A DNA stretch of 64,000 nucleotides from Niebla homalea (GCA_019925105.1 JAHGAU010000023.1:372001-436000), one strand, 5' to 3'; counted from the stretch's first letter, positions 31,036 to 42,127 are shown. Program-made: numbers and translations. Notes: generated by a model not told the origin, from the sequence alone.

Positions 31036-32745
31036 TTTGAGGATTGGCTTAATCCAAGGGCAAGATACCAGAGAAGCTGGACTGTGGACTCCGCCATTTC
31101 GGCGCGTCAGTGGGAAATGCCATAAGCGAAATTGGCGAATACTAGCCTCGTTTGCACTAGCGCCAGCATGAAATTCGAATATCAATCTCAGGGCGTACAT
31201 CTTTCACCGCACAACATTCACCAGCGTGTTCCTGTAGCATCTGACGAGACCTTCATTGGGACTTCCACTCCGTTAGCATACAGAGACTTGTCCGAGAACC
31301 TATCGCCTTTGGTGATTGATTTACTGCGATTCGCAGGCCAACTTTTCTGTTCCTGCACGGTTCTGCAGTCTACACTTCTCCATGACTAACACTCCAGACG
31401 AAACACTTGCTGTACGCTGGCCAAAATTGGGTGAGTAGGCAATGTGCGAGCTTGCGATTCATGAGGGTAAACCGGTTCTACTCCGAGTGTTCTCCACATT
31501 GAACGGCAAGTTCAAAGAATTTTGGAAGGCAAGGCTCTGTCATTGTTATCCCCATATGAATTACTACTCTTGCACCCAACTGGCTTTACCATGCCAGGTT
31601 TTCAAATGCTCGGCAATTTTTCTCTCTGCAAAGCGTATCAATCACTTGTTAATCCAACATCTTCCCGCGTTCTAAGCGTTGTCAAGTACGAATGTTGTAA
31701 GGCATAGAAAAGAATATTTGGGGCACGCAACTCATCTACGTTCTGATCAATTGCTTAGACTGAAGACTCTTTGCAGTCAGTACGAGTCAAAGCTTGATGA
31801 GTGAGGGGAGCAATTTCCATTCTATAATTATAGGGGCAATGTTCTCCACAGGTTGTCTTTTTCGGCAAGCTCTCACAGAATGTCGCCGCTTCGTATGCTA
31901 GCAAGTTATGCAAAGGATTAGCATTTTGGACTATCCAAGAGCTTGGGCTGTAGAATGGATGTAATGCAGTGAATGTAGTGGTTACACTTCAGCGGCTCCG
32001 TGCTCCTAGTCTTTGATGTGCCTTTGCTAATAATAAGTGAGGTGTTTTGATAAACTGGATTGAATTTTATTTAGACAAAGATGTTACTAAGACGCCGCTA
32101 ATAGGGTCTCCTCATGGTCTTATCAATATGACCGTTGGCCCGAATCCATGCTTTGCGCTCTTTTGAAGCGGCATTCAAGTATGCTGACGTCCTGACAGGC
32201 GACTTATTGGACAGCTTTGGTCTCCAAGCAATTCTATGGAAAGGCCCACAAGATCCTGACTGATTTGCTAACAGAAATCCGTCTCTCTACAGACCAGACA
32301 CTAGTGTGCAAAGGCACGAAGTCAGTCGCCTCGCTGATATATCGCACAGACTTATATCCCGGAACCATACGCATGGGAAAATCTACGCATTGTTCCACTG
32401 TGCTTCACGGACCACCTTCCCATCGAATAAAGTCAAGCGCATATAAACTACCATGTCTTGTGTCTGAGATAGCAATATGCGAGGGGCCACTCTATAATAA
32501 TCACGCCCCCCAACATTAGCCGACAGCCACAACGACAACGAAGCGCGGTGCGCTCATGCGCAACGTCTCTAGAGTCGCAGCCATGCATAAATACAGGAGC
32601 GTACTCCGACTTTGGACCTTTGCACTTCTTTCTTGTGATAGCCCCTGAGGAGTGAACATCCTAACCTTTCGGCACCAGCAATAGAACCCAGTTTCTACGG
32701 ATCGCACGCCCTTAGCTAAACCTCTTCGAACACTTCGGCCTGAAG
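31036..32745. other. Long intergenic region
   Basis: About 1.7 kb upstream of both RPL9 (minus) and a secreted-protein gene (plus). It contains short ORFs at 31132-31389 and 31442-31675 and an open segment around 32055-32166 ending in a stop. None shows a motif or splice pattern I can support. A TATA-like CATAAATA lies at 32585-32592, about 155 bp before the secreted-protein ATG. Confidence 0.4.
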
Positions 32746-33408
32746 ATGGAGCTTTCCATCGCCTCACACCTCGCCATCGGCATACTCGCCTTCACCAGCA
32801 CTGTCGACTCGTTTTCCATTCCCGCTTCAGCTTATAAACCCCTCCCACTCCAGTGTCCCACTGGCCAGCCAAAGCAAAGCGGTCTACAAGTCACTCGCTC
32901 GCTGGATGCCTGGCCACATGAAGAGGATGTCGTATGTTTCAAGCAGGGCTTAATCGGGGGCCACCTCGCTCACACGCAGGATTGCCGACGCGCCCTGGGT
33001 TCTCTACCTGGGGAACACCTGCCTGGTGTGTTCCACTCCGGCGGCACCGACGATCCTTTCATTTTGCCCAAATTTCTCCTCTTTGAGAAGTGCAACGTCA
33101 CAATCGAGATCCCTGCACAGCTCGAGGACGACACCACATGGCCTTGCGTTGGCCAGAGGATTGACATCCTCATCAACGCATGCAAGGTTGGAACCGATGC
33201 TGACGGGGCCGTTGGAGGGCAAACTTGGGCCGGGGCGAACAGGGAAATGGTCGTGACAATCGTGAAGCCGGGGAAATCAGTTCCCCAAGGATTATATGGC
33301 GTGAATGGCCTAATGCCAACCTCATCTCTACTGGGCTCGTACTTGAACAGGAGTAGTATAGATGGTGGAACTTCTCCTGGATCCGGGGACATTGTGGCTA
33401 ACTCATGA
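32746..33408 (+). CDS. Secreted six-cysteine protein of unknown function
   Basis: Encodes 220 aa in one exon. The N-terminus (MELSIASHLAIGILAFTSTV) is a good signal peptide with cleavage near residue 21-24, and there is no other membrane span, so the protein should be secreted. Cysteines are at 37, 64, 80, 116, 134 and 146. They are set in CFKQGLIGGH, HTQDCRRALGSLP, FLLFEKCNVTI and DILINACK, a spacing seen in fungal secreted proteins whose DC-AL-LP and CNVTI motifs recur. N-glycosylation sequons are NVT at 117 and NRS at 201. The Gly/Ser-rich tail after residue 160 looks flexible. No enzyme motif is visible. It could be a cell-wall or host-interaction protein; that is inference from secretion alone. 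Confidence 0.7.
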   Translation: MELSIASHLAIGILAFTSTVDSFSIPASAYKPLPLQCPTGQPKQSGLQVTRSLDAWPHEEDVVCFKQGLIGGHLAHTQDCRRALGSLPGEHLPGVFHSGGTDDPFILPKFLLFEKCNVTIEIPAQLEDDTTWPCVGQRIDILINACKVGTDADGAVGGQTWAGANREMVVTIVKPGKSVPQGLYGVNGLMPTSSLLGSYLNRSSIDGGTSPGSGDIVANS

Positions 33409-33746
33409 TTTCCGTAGAAGTGACATGGAAAGCCTTGTACATAGAGCCTGCGAAGCTGGTCACATTTTTATCATCACTTGTTGTTCATGCGAGCCATAAA
33501 CGTGCCCAACGGAGGGGGGGTATCTATACTAGAAATAACCCAAAGATTACTCCACGGAAACGCGCGCCTCCCGATAGCCAAGTCTATGCCCAATTTAACT
33601 GCTCCTTTCACCGCATGACCCACGACCAAGATCCAGGCCCCAGCCTCCGTGCACTGTACAAATAGCCATAGTGGCCAGCCCCAAAGCAGAATCTAGAAAT
33701 ACCTCTCGTCATCATCCCAGGGCAATAGTACCCAAGTGCTGGACAC
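33409..33746. other. Short intergenic region between convergent genes
   Basis: About 340 bp separating the secreted-protein gene (plus) from the glutaredoxin gene (minus). No feature seen. Confidence 0.5.
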
Positions 33747-34965
33747 TTAATCCCCAGTCCGTTTCTGTGTGATCTCCATTATCCTCTTGCCACCCATGTT
33801 CTTGATCTTTTCCACCAGCGTGCCCGCGATTTCTGCCGACTCAATGTCGTCCCCTCCACCAACGCTCTTCCCATTGATCAGGATGTTCGGCACCGTTCTC
33901 CGGCCTGTGCTTTTCTCCAGTGCGTTCTGCAAGCCTGGTCCCAAGGGGTGGTGATCCAGCTCAACGACGTGAGGTTTGGGGACGATGTTGTACTTGTCCA
34001 GGAGAATCCGTTTTGCCTTGGCTGAGTACGGGCACGTCGATTTGGAGAAGACGATTACTGCAGGGATTTCGTTAGCCTCGTGGTTGCGCCGGAGAGAGGC
34101 ATGTGCGTTATCGAGCACCATGGAATTGCTGCGACGAAAAGGGACGCCAGTACTCACTCGGACCTCTCTTCAAGATGGCGTTCATCTCGGCCTCTAGTTC
34201 CAGCTCCTTTTTCGACTTCCGGGGCACCTTCGCTTCCACTTTGGCGTTCTCATCAATCACCTTTTTGCCTTTAGGTGACTGCTTGCCCGACGGTACTTCC
34301 TTGGCCTCGCCACCTTTCGGCATCGTTTTTCGGCCAGCGACGCTTTTCTCGCCATCCTTTTCTTCTGTCTTGTCGGCATCCTTCGTCTCCTCGTCCTCCA
34401 TTTGATATGCATCTTTCCCTGCTTTCACCTTTCCTGCTTTCCTGTCCATTGCGCTTCTGCTGCTCGTGTATTCTTCACCGCCCTCCTCACCGTCGTCATG
34501 CGATTCTTTCCGTGGAGAGGGTTGGGTTTCGGGAGGACCGGAATCAGGAACCTCGACATCGATATGGGCCTTGTCATCCTCGTCCTTGCTCTTCTTTGGC
34601 GGCGTGAGGGGTTTCTGCGGCCCAGTAGCAGCGTCGTCCTCGTCGCTCGCCGCGCTCCTGAGTCCGCTGCGGCTGCCACCTACGGGTTCTTCATTGCTCT
34701 TGGAGGCGACTGATTCTTTGATGGTGCGGAGCTTGCTCGCTGCCTCTGCGTCAGAAGCCTGCTTTGCGTCAAGGGCGGCTACCGTACGGGAATAGAATTC
34801 TTGGGTCACAGTATCTCGCTGTGAGAGAAGGCTATCAGTATGCCTCTTTTCAAGATCTAGATGGAAGAGGTGCGCCTTTGAACATACTGGTGTGAAAAGA
34901 TATAAGCAGACGACGATGGCGAGGATGGTGGTTATGGTCTTTATGCGCCGCGACGACGGCATCAT
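33747..34965 (-). CDS. Membrane-anchored monothiol glutaredoxin (Grx6/Grx7-like)
   Basis: Exons 34965-34158 and 34057-33747, joined over a 100-nt intron with GCTAAC branch and CCTGCAG acceptor, encode 372 aa. The join restores the glutaredoxin strand IIVFSKSTCPYSAKAK with active site CPYS at about 278-281. The rest of the fold follows: VVELDHHPLGPGLQNALEKS, RRTVPNILINGKSVGGGDDI (the cis-Pro TVP glutathione site and the GG turn). Residues about 9-28 (IKTITTILAIVVCLYLFTPV) form a signal anchor, as in the Golgi/ER luminal Grx6 and Grx7 of yeast. Between anchor and domain lies an unusually long charged stalk (about 35-265) of Lys, Glu, Asp and Ser. Start alternatives are the next codon (34962) and 35034. 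The protein probably handles glutathione disulfides in the secretory pathway. Confidence 0.88.
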
Positions 34966-35702
34966 GGATGTGTGCAAGCAAGGTGAGACTGAGAAGGATG
35001 GAGGATGGTTCATGCAATGCGACTGATTTGACAAAAGGTCGTCAATCGTCGGCGTAAGAATGTGACCGAGTTGGGCGCATCAGTAAGGGGATTTTGACGG
35101 ATTTGAATAGGATTCGTCATGCAGGTTACGCACACGGTCGGGATTTAGTTCTAGTGGTACTAGAGGAAGCTCAGTCGTGTAAGTCGTCCAAATAAATGAA
35201 GAAATGTATGATCTGTAGAAAAGGTGGGTTATAAAGCGACCATGAAGGCGCATGTGGTTGACTGGGTGTACCTGCCTGTCTTCATGTGCTTGTGGTGCTT
35301 GTCTCCCTGCAAAGTCTCAGGCGCAATAGGTAATCCGAAGATCCGTCACCTCGGGTCGGTCAGTCGGCCTTTTGGGGGGATCCCCTTCCCCTTTTCCCTT
35401 CTGCTCTCCGCCGTTCCCTGGGGAGGTCCTTGGCACCTTGAAGCCAATTGGTGGCCCCCTGCAGGCTGCAGCTTCCTCAACGCCAACCCGACGGCGGTAT
35501 CATTGGCCAATCTGGGCAAGCTGGAATAATGAATCATGACGAAAATTACGCCCTTACCGCTGCAAATGACGCTACCCCTGTTGCGATTTATTTGGCTTCC
35601 CGCCATCTCGAAAGGCCGAGGCTGTAATCCGTAGGAATATTGATTTGGAATTGATGTCTTTGTGTTTTATCAAATAGTTATAGGATTGTTTTTTTCCCCG
35701 TC
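34966..35702. promoter_or_regulatory. Divergent intergenic region, glutaredoxin / thioesterase
   Basis: About 740 bp between two head-to-head genes, so it should hold both promoters. A T-rich run sits just before the thioesterase ATG (TTGTTTTTTTCCCC at about 35686-35699). No repeat or coding signal stands out. Confidence 0.45.
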
Positions 35703-36721
35703 ATGTCTGCCAAATTTTGCCAGGTCCGCGCTTTCTGCAGACTCAAATCAACATCGTCTTCTTCATTGACCGATCCATTAGTCTCCACCCTCTCAACACT
35801 CGGATTTGTTCGCCAGAATGCTAATGTTAAGAGCCTCATCTGTCGACATGGCCGTTACAGCTCGAATCTTAGTGGGTGCTTTTGATTGACTAGAGCCATA
35901 AGAATCCGTTCCATGGGAGACTAATTGCTGCCCTAGCCTCCCCGTCTCCACCTCTTCGCCGGGCTCGCTTTCGCCGAATCCTCAGAATCGGAGCCTTTTC
36001 CATCTTCTTCACCTCTGCCGGCTTCCTCATTGCAACAGCCCCTGCTATAGCATCCATCGTGGCTCTGGTGTCTTCGCCCTCAGACTCGAAGACGCTGACA
36101 ATGTTCAGAGCCCCAGATGAGACCACAGCAGAGATCGATGACCACATCAAAAATCATCCCATAGCCCTGAACTTGCGCGGCAAGCCCGAGTGGATCGAAT
36201 CGAGACCGCACCTCAAATACCCCGAAACCTCAAGAAAGCACAGCTTGACTGCAGGTACTCTGATGGGACCCGGGAGATTCGACGTGCCACCAATCGTCTT
36301 CTGTGACGAGCAGAAGCTGGTGTCGTTGGCACATGTGGGGAAGGACATGTGTGGCCATGTGGGCATGATTCACGGGGGCTTGCTGTCGATCATGCTTGAC
36401 GAGGGTCTCGCACGCTGCGCTTTCAATTCGTTGCCAAACAAGATCGGCTTTACTGCGAACCTGAATGTCAATTTCCGGAGTCCATCTCCGGCCAATTCGT
36501 ATCTTCTTTTGACGGCAGAGACTGTGAAAGCGGAGGGAAGGAAGTGCTGGGTCAAAGGTAGGATAGAGCTCTTAGGGGATGATGAGAAGCCGGGCCAACT
36601 GCTGGTGGAGGCCGAGGCTTTATATGTTGAGCCCAAATATGCGAAGGTGAGCTTGTCCAGAGCTCTCTGGGTCTCCGTTACTCACCAAGCTGAACAGTCG
36701 ATCCCGCGACTTGTCCATTAA
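35703..36721 (+). CDS. Hotdog-fold thioesterase, probably mitochondrial membrane-anchored
   Basis: Exons 35703-35871, 35937-36646 and 36698-36721 encode 300 aa. Intron 1 (65 nt) has a GACTAAT branch and CCCTAG acceptor and links MSAKFCQVRAFCRLKSTSSS, an Arg/Ser-rich presequence, to RRARFRRILRIGAF. A single membrane span follows at about 75-100 (SIFFTSAGFLIATAPAIASI). The catalytic hotdog domain lies at about 170-290: FCDEQKLVSLAHVGKDMCG, then HGGLLSIMLDEGLARCAF (the HGG motif and the catalytic acid), then GFTANLNVNFRSPSPANSYL. Intron 2 is 51 nt with no in-frame stop and adds only eight terminal codons afterwards. Members of this family (4HBT, THEM4-like) hydrolyse acyl-CoA. The predicted site is the mitochondrial inner membrane, and that location is inference. 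Confidence 0.85.
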
Positions 36722-37197
36722 TCACACGGATCGCTTCAAGAAATTGGACGATTCCCAAGACGGAGCCATACCATGGTCTAACCCGTACAGAGATAATCCC
36801 GTTGGATCTAATGAAAGCGCTCAGATATGAGAGCTGCGCATGAGTAATGATTGTAGAGACGATCTCCTATATACACCATCTTCAATGCAGGAGTATCAAA
36901 GAGCGCAACCTCTCCATCAGCTGGAGAAATCTTTAGACTAGTGAACTAAATAGACTTCACTTTGGCATTCATGGCCACATGTACCATCGTTTTTGGCTGC
37001 AAAGTAGTCTTAATGTAACTCCCGCCATCAAGGCTCCTAAAGTGCGAAATCATAATGGCAGAAAGGCGCGTGGAAAAAAGAGGTGAATTTCATGCAAAGT
37101 TCAATACTACCAGACACATTCATCGAAATCTTGGGGATTTTTCCAACTGTTGATGGGCCCGTGTTGAATCTCAGCGCAGCCTTGCCAAGAAGCGTTT
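36722..37197. other. Intergenic region before the transposon
   Basis: About 475 bp of normal composition between the thioesterase stop and the left end of the inverted-repeat transposon. No gene recognised. Confidence 0.5.
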
Positions 37198-37199
37198 TA

Positions 37200-37298
37200 C
37201 CCCTTCATGCTTTTTTCTTGTCGGGTCCGGAATTTTTGCGCCCGCTTTTAGATCCATCACCCAAATTTGTATTATAGACACATTACCACCTGCCCACA
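37200..37298 (+). repeat. Left terminal inverted repeat
   Basis: Inverted copy of 41883-41980. Only a few transition differences are visible near its inner end (GACACATTACCACC against GATACATTATTACC). Confidence 0.85.
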
Positions 37299-39387
37299 CT
37301 TTACTTACGCGTATATTACTTGTTAAAGGGGTAATTTTTATAGCTTATATATACGTTTATTTTTTACCCCCTTAATAGAGTTATTCTTTATTACCATTAT
37401 AGTATTAATATTATTTAAGACGCTTAAACGGCGTATCGCTATTTACTTAAATAATAACGTTAAGTATAGGATTATCGTTAAGGTTAAGGGTATTAATATT
37501 AAATAGGTTAAATATATTAACCGGAATTTAAAAACTTTTAATAATATTAATCCTTTAATTAATAATTATATAAAACGTAAAAAAACGCTTATAATATACC
37601 TTTTTATAAAAGAAAATTTTTAAGAATTCCTTAAGAATAAACCGTAAATATATTAAGAAAAAATAATAAATTATTTCTTTAATAAATTTATTTTATTAAT
37701 ATTTTAATATACCGTTTTAAGGATACTTTAATAAATAGAAATTACGTAAAAAAGCCTTTATAAAATTACGGATATTAAAGATTTAAACCTTTATAATATA
37801 TATTTTTATAATATATTTATTTATTATTATAATTAACTCGTTTATCTTAATAAAATAATAATTAATTAACGTATTACTTACCGGAAACGGGGTTAAAGTA
37901 TATTAAAAGTTATTTTTTAAATTAAGCTTTTTTTTAAGCGTAAGAAGAAATAAAGTATATTACTTAAATATTATAGTAATAATATTTTTAATTATTATAT
38001 TTATTATAAGGATTATAATATCGGTCTTTTTAAGACTTTTTTAGAATTTAAGATTCTCTTTAAATATAATTTATACCCGGGGCTTAAATCCGTTTTTATT
38101 AAAAACAATATATTAATCTATAGATTATTACGGATTACGTAACTTTACCGGGATTATAAGGTTATTATTTAATATTTATTATTATATTTATTTAATCTTA
38201 ATCTTATTAAATTATATTTTTTAAAATTAAAACCGTAAATAAAAAAGAATTAAAAGCTGGTAATAAATATAAAAAAGTAAGTATTTCTGGACTTCTTATA
38301 CCTTATAATATATTATAATAAGGGTAATAACTTAACGTTTAATTATTTTAAATATTTATATATCGATATCCTTAAGTATTACGGTTATAAAGAATAAAGG
38401 TAATAATTTATAAATAATAATTAAAAGGTTTTAAATATTAAATAATTATTAAAAATTCATATCGGGAGTAGCCGTAATCGCTTTATACTTTAAGTTTTTT
38501 ATTATTACTTAACGTTATATATTTAATATTAATATATATATACTTAATAAAAGCCCGTTTAATTATTCTTAATTTAAGCTATTTAAAAAGTATTTTATCA
38601 TTAAAAAAGTATATTATAATATAATATATTTAGGTTAAAAAAGTTAATAAAAATAAAGGTATAAATAATTAAGGCTTTAATAATAAATAATTACGGGTAT
38701 TCCGGGGGTTATCCGTTATTATTTTATCTTTTAGACTTCAAGAACGTTTAATAATACCGTATATATTTTACTTAATTAATTAAGCTCGGTAAACGTATAT
38801 TTAAAAGCCTTAAATTTAAGTTATTAATAATATTAAAATTATATAAAATAAATAACTTAAAGTAAAAATATAATAAATTAAAATCTGGATAAGTAAAAGA
38901 AAATACGGAATAAAGTAAACGTTAAAAATAACTTATTATTACGGCTTAAATATTTACTTAAAAAGCAATATTATTACTTAAATACCCTTTTTATTATATT
39001 TTACTTTATTAAAATTAAAGCTTAAATAAACGGCTAATTAAAAACTATATTTATAGCATTAATAAAAATATTTAAAACGCTATTATTATTTAAATTCATC
39101 CTTATAATACGTATAATACCTTTAATTTAATACCTTTCCTTAATTTAAGTTTTTAATTCTTACCTTTTTATAACGTTTTAAAAATAGCTTTTAAGGTTAT
39201 TTCGAAGCCTCTTATTAATATTAAATAAGATATTAAGAGCCCTTTAATTGGCTATTTATTTAACCTTTCAAATAATATTTAAATTTATTATTTATTCTAT
39301 TATTTAAAGGAGAATAACGTTAAAGTATATAATTACGGTAAGATCCTATTCTTTATATTATATGAAATAAATATATAACTTATTCTT

Positions 39388-39548
39388 TGTCAGGGAAAAA
39401 GACGAAGTGCAGGTATTGAGGGTAGAGTGGTAACTGCCTGGATTGCAACTATGGACGGTATTGCTACTTATGTGGGTGCGCCAAGCATATATAGCTTTAA
39501 GCCTCTGCGCTATGCTTATTTTAGTATCTATACTACTTATACGTAATA
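39388..39548 (+). repeat. Left LTR of nested element
   Basis: 161 bp; differs from the right copy only by C/T or G/A changes at a dozen or more sites, as far as can be counted by eye. Confidence 0.85.
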
Positions 39549-39989
39549 AGTGCCTATAAAAAAGTAAAAGCCGACGCCTATGTCGGACCATCCACTATAA
39601 AATATTATGGATATTAACTTACTCGGTGATAAAGGTGATTAAGAGTAAGCCCCGAGTATATTAATAACGTTATTTATTAACTGGTTGGTAAGTAATAAGG
39701 TAGGGTAAGCGGTAAAGTTAATAAGATCACGAAAAACGAACGGAACCGCGACCCGGGAAATAATCGTAAGTTTTAAGCGATTGGATTTAAGCTAAATCGT
39801 TTAAAAACGAGATCTCCGTGGTTTTACCGGGTAAGTATACGTCCTTATAACCCTTATTCTTGCTTTTAATAATTAACTAATTAAGCCGTAAGTATTATAT
39901 ATTATAAATTAAGTAATAATTTATTCTTACCGTTACGGTAATATATACTCCCTATATAGTCTTTATATTAACCGTAAAGTATATAATAA

Positions 39990-40098
39990 TAAGGTCTTCG
40001 TACCGACTTTTTAGCGTATAAATGTTTTAAGGTCTTTATGCCGACCTTATAGCGTATAGGTATAAGGTCTTTATGCCGATTTTATAATATATAGGGTT
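39990..40098 (+). repeat. About 35-bp tandem repeat, three units
   Basis: Units start TAAGGTCTTCGTACCGAC, TAAGGTCTTTATGCCGAC and TAAGGTCTTTATGCCGAT at about 39990, 40028 and 40063, inside the nested LTR element. A diverged fourth partial unit may follow near 40133. Confidence 0.65.
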
Positions 40099-40469
40099 TA
40101 AAGTATCCTGCTCTTCCTATTATATTTAATTTACGTCTTTATCGACCTTTAATATAAAGTCTTTATTACTTATTATAAGCATTAAATGTCCGGAGGTAGG
40201 GTTAATGGCTAACTGCCGTATTTATAGGTCTTTAAAAGTGAAAAGTTGCTATAAGAAAGCGTATTATTTATTGGTTTATTATTCCAGGTATAGGTATACT
40301 GTGTATAGCATATAATCCGTTAATTAAAGGGTGCCTGGAAGTCGGTAGTTCATTAAGCTAGGTACTTTATATACACTATAGTCTACCGGTAATTCAGTGA
40401 AGGTATATCTATGGTCCCTCTTATATATAACGATATAAGTAGAATCGGAACTCAGTTATTGCTATTATT

Positions 40470-40630
40470 TATCAGGGAAAAAGACGAAGTGCAGGTATTA
40501 AGGGTGGAGTGGTAACTGCCTGGATTGCAACTATGGACGGTGTTACTACTTATGTGGGTGCGCCAAGCATATATAGCCCTAAGCCCCTGCGCTATGCCTA
40601 TTTTGGTATCTGTACTGCTTGCACGTAATA
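40470..40630 (+). repeat. Right LTR of nested element
   Basis: 161 bp direct copy of 39388-39548, followed by the TTCTT target duplication. Confidence 0.85.
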
Positions 40631-41882
40631 TTCTTCTAAATATTATTAATATATACCGGGTTATTTATCCTTTTATATAATATAGGATAAGCGTAATTAA
40701 TACTATATACGCTTTAAGGATACGTTAATAAAATAGGCTTTAATTTAACGAACTTTATAATTTTAATAATAAAGCTTAAAGCCAATATTGATATTGTAAA
40801 AAAGCTTTTATTAATTAAAATTAATAATAATATTAATATTATAAGAAAAACGGCTTATTTATTTTTCTTTAAGTATCCGGCCGCGTCCTTAATAGTTTTA
40901 CGCTTTAAAAATATATCCTTTAAATTTATAAATAAATCGTTTAATTTAACTTAATAAAGGATAACGTTTTTAAGTTATTTTTTAATATTTATATTATTTA
41001 AAATATAATAATAGTTTTTACGGCCGTTAAGTTATTAATAATAAAAGTTATTATTTTAATACCCAGAATACTTATATTTATTTACCTTAATAATATTATC
41101 GGATTTAATAATAACCTTAATTTAATTAACTTTATAATTAATTTCTGTAACTTTTATCTTTAAGCTTATTATCTTATAAAACTTCTTTTTTAAATCCTTT
41201 TTAAACTTTAATTTTTTATATTATTATCCTTATTATTACCGTTTAAAACTTAATTAAAACCCTTAAAATAAACCCGTTTCTTAAAGCCTTTAATAATAAG
41301 GTCCGTAAAAAGAATATAATAATAAATAATATTAATAATAATAATCTTTTTCTTTTCTTTTACTTAATTATAAATTATACGGAATAAATTATTAAAGTTT
41401 TTTTAATTAATAAAATCTTATTTAAATTTATTTATTAATATTATATAAAAAAAGATATTTTTAATATAAATAAGCTTATAATCCTTATTATTATAATTGT
41501 TAATAACCTTAATAATTAACGTATAAAAATCTTAAAATTTAAACGTATTATCGGACTTAAACTTCTATAATAATTACTTCCTTTTTAACTTTATTAAGGA
41601 TTATACCGTAATACTTTTATCCAACGATATATTAACGGGTTTAATAATTAAATATATAATAAAAGTAATAAAAATAATAATAAGGTTAAAAGCTGGAGCC
41701 AACGCTTTTTATAACGGTAATATAGCCCTTTTTTTAATGGTAAAAGCGCGTTTTAAGGCGTTTACTTATATTTTCTTAACTATAAGCTTTTTAACCCGTT
41801 TCAAAATACTTATTATCGTAAAATATAGATAAAACTATAGCTTTAAAAACCTTTTAATTCGTAGTTATAAACGTAAACGTAG

Positions 41883-41980
41883 GTGGGCAGGTAATAATGT
41901 ATCTATAATACAAATTTGGGTGATGGATCTAAAAGCGGGCGCAAAAATTCCGGACCCGACAAGAAAAAAGCATGAAGGGG
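41883..41980 (-). repeat. Right terminal inverted repeat
   Basis: Inverted copy of 37200-37298. Adjacent outside base pair TA matches the left side. Confidence 0.85.
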
Positions 41981-42127
41981 TATCCATAAGCTAGACGATC
42001 TTAGATCAGATAGCTTGTCTGGGCTCTGGCAGGCATTATACTGAAGATCCGGATAGACCTGGCATCCTGCCTCATTGTCTTGTTTCGAACAAGACCACCT
42101 TTGCATTTCGCCTGGAAGAGCACAGCT
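41981..42127 (+). promoter_or_regulatory. Residual VMA5 upstream region next to transposon
   Basis: Only 147 bp lie between the transposon end (TA) and the VMA5 ATG. This stretch and the transposon end must supply promoter and leader. No TATA box is obvious. Confidence 0.45.

Larger units (their letters stand above)
39388..40630. mobile_element. Nested miniature LTR element (TRIM-like), 1243 bp
   Basis: Two direct 161-bp repeats (39388-39548 and 40470-40630) bound a 921-bp non-coding interior. The pair is flanked by an exact 5-bp duplication TTCTT (39383-39387 and 40631-40635), the mark of retroviral-type integration. The left LTR begins TGT. The right end reads ATA, which RIP could have made from the canonical ACA. 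The interior has no gag or pol frame, so this is a terminal-repeat element in miniature or a deletion derivative. It is much less AT-rich than its surroundings, so it inserted after most of the host transposon had been mutated. Confidence 0.85.
37200..41980. mobile_element. RIP-degraded inverted-repeat DNA transposon with nested LTR element
   Basis: Terminal inverted repeats of 98-99 bp (37200-37298 and 41883-41980) begin CCCCTTCATGCTTTTTTCTT and are almost identical. Each is flanked outside by TA (37198-37199 and 41981-41982), the duplication made by Tc1/mariner-superfamily transposases. Such a two-base match has some probability of chance. The interior is extremely AT-rich, with stop codons in all frames and no surviving transposase ORF, as expected after RIP. 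Without the nested LTR element (1243 bp plus 5-bp duplication) the element would be about 3.5 kb, longer than typical fungal Fot1 or Tc1 copies. Further unseen insertions or another superfamily are therefore possible. Its right end lies 147 bp before the VMA5 start codon. Confidence 0.75.

Noticed and set aside
32055..32166. Open segment NWIEFYLDKDVTKTPLIG as the end of a gene
   Set aside because: Frame is short, there is no splice-supported upstream exon, and nearby sequence shows no codon-like pattern.
39358..39591. 77-codon minus-strand ORF as a gene
   Set aside because: It lies across the left LTR of the nested element and has no protein character; a by-product of the GC-richer repeat.
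37299..41882. Search for a transposase or reverse transcriptase reading frame in the AT-rich interior
   Set aside because: Stops occur in all six frames every few codons; no motif such as a DDE/DDD triad could be read by eye.
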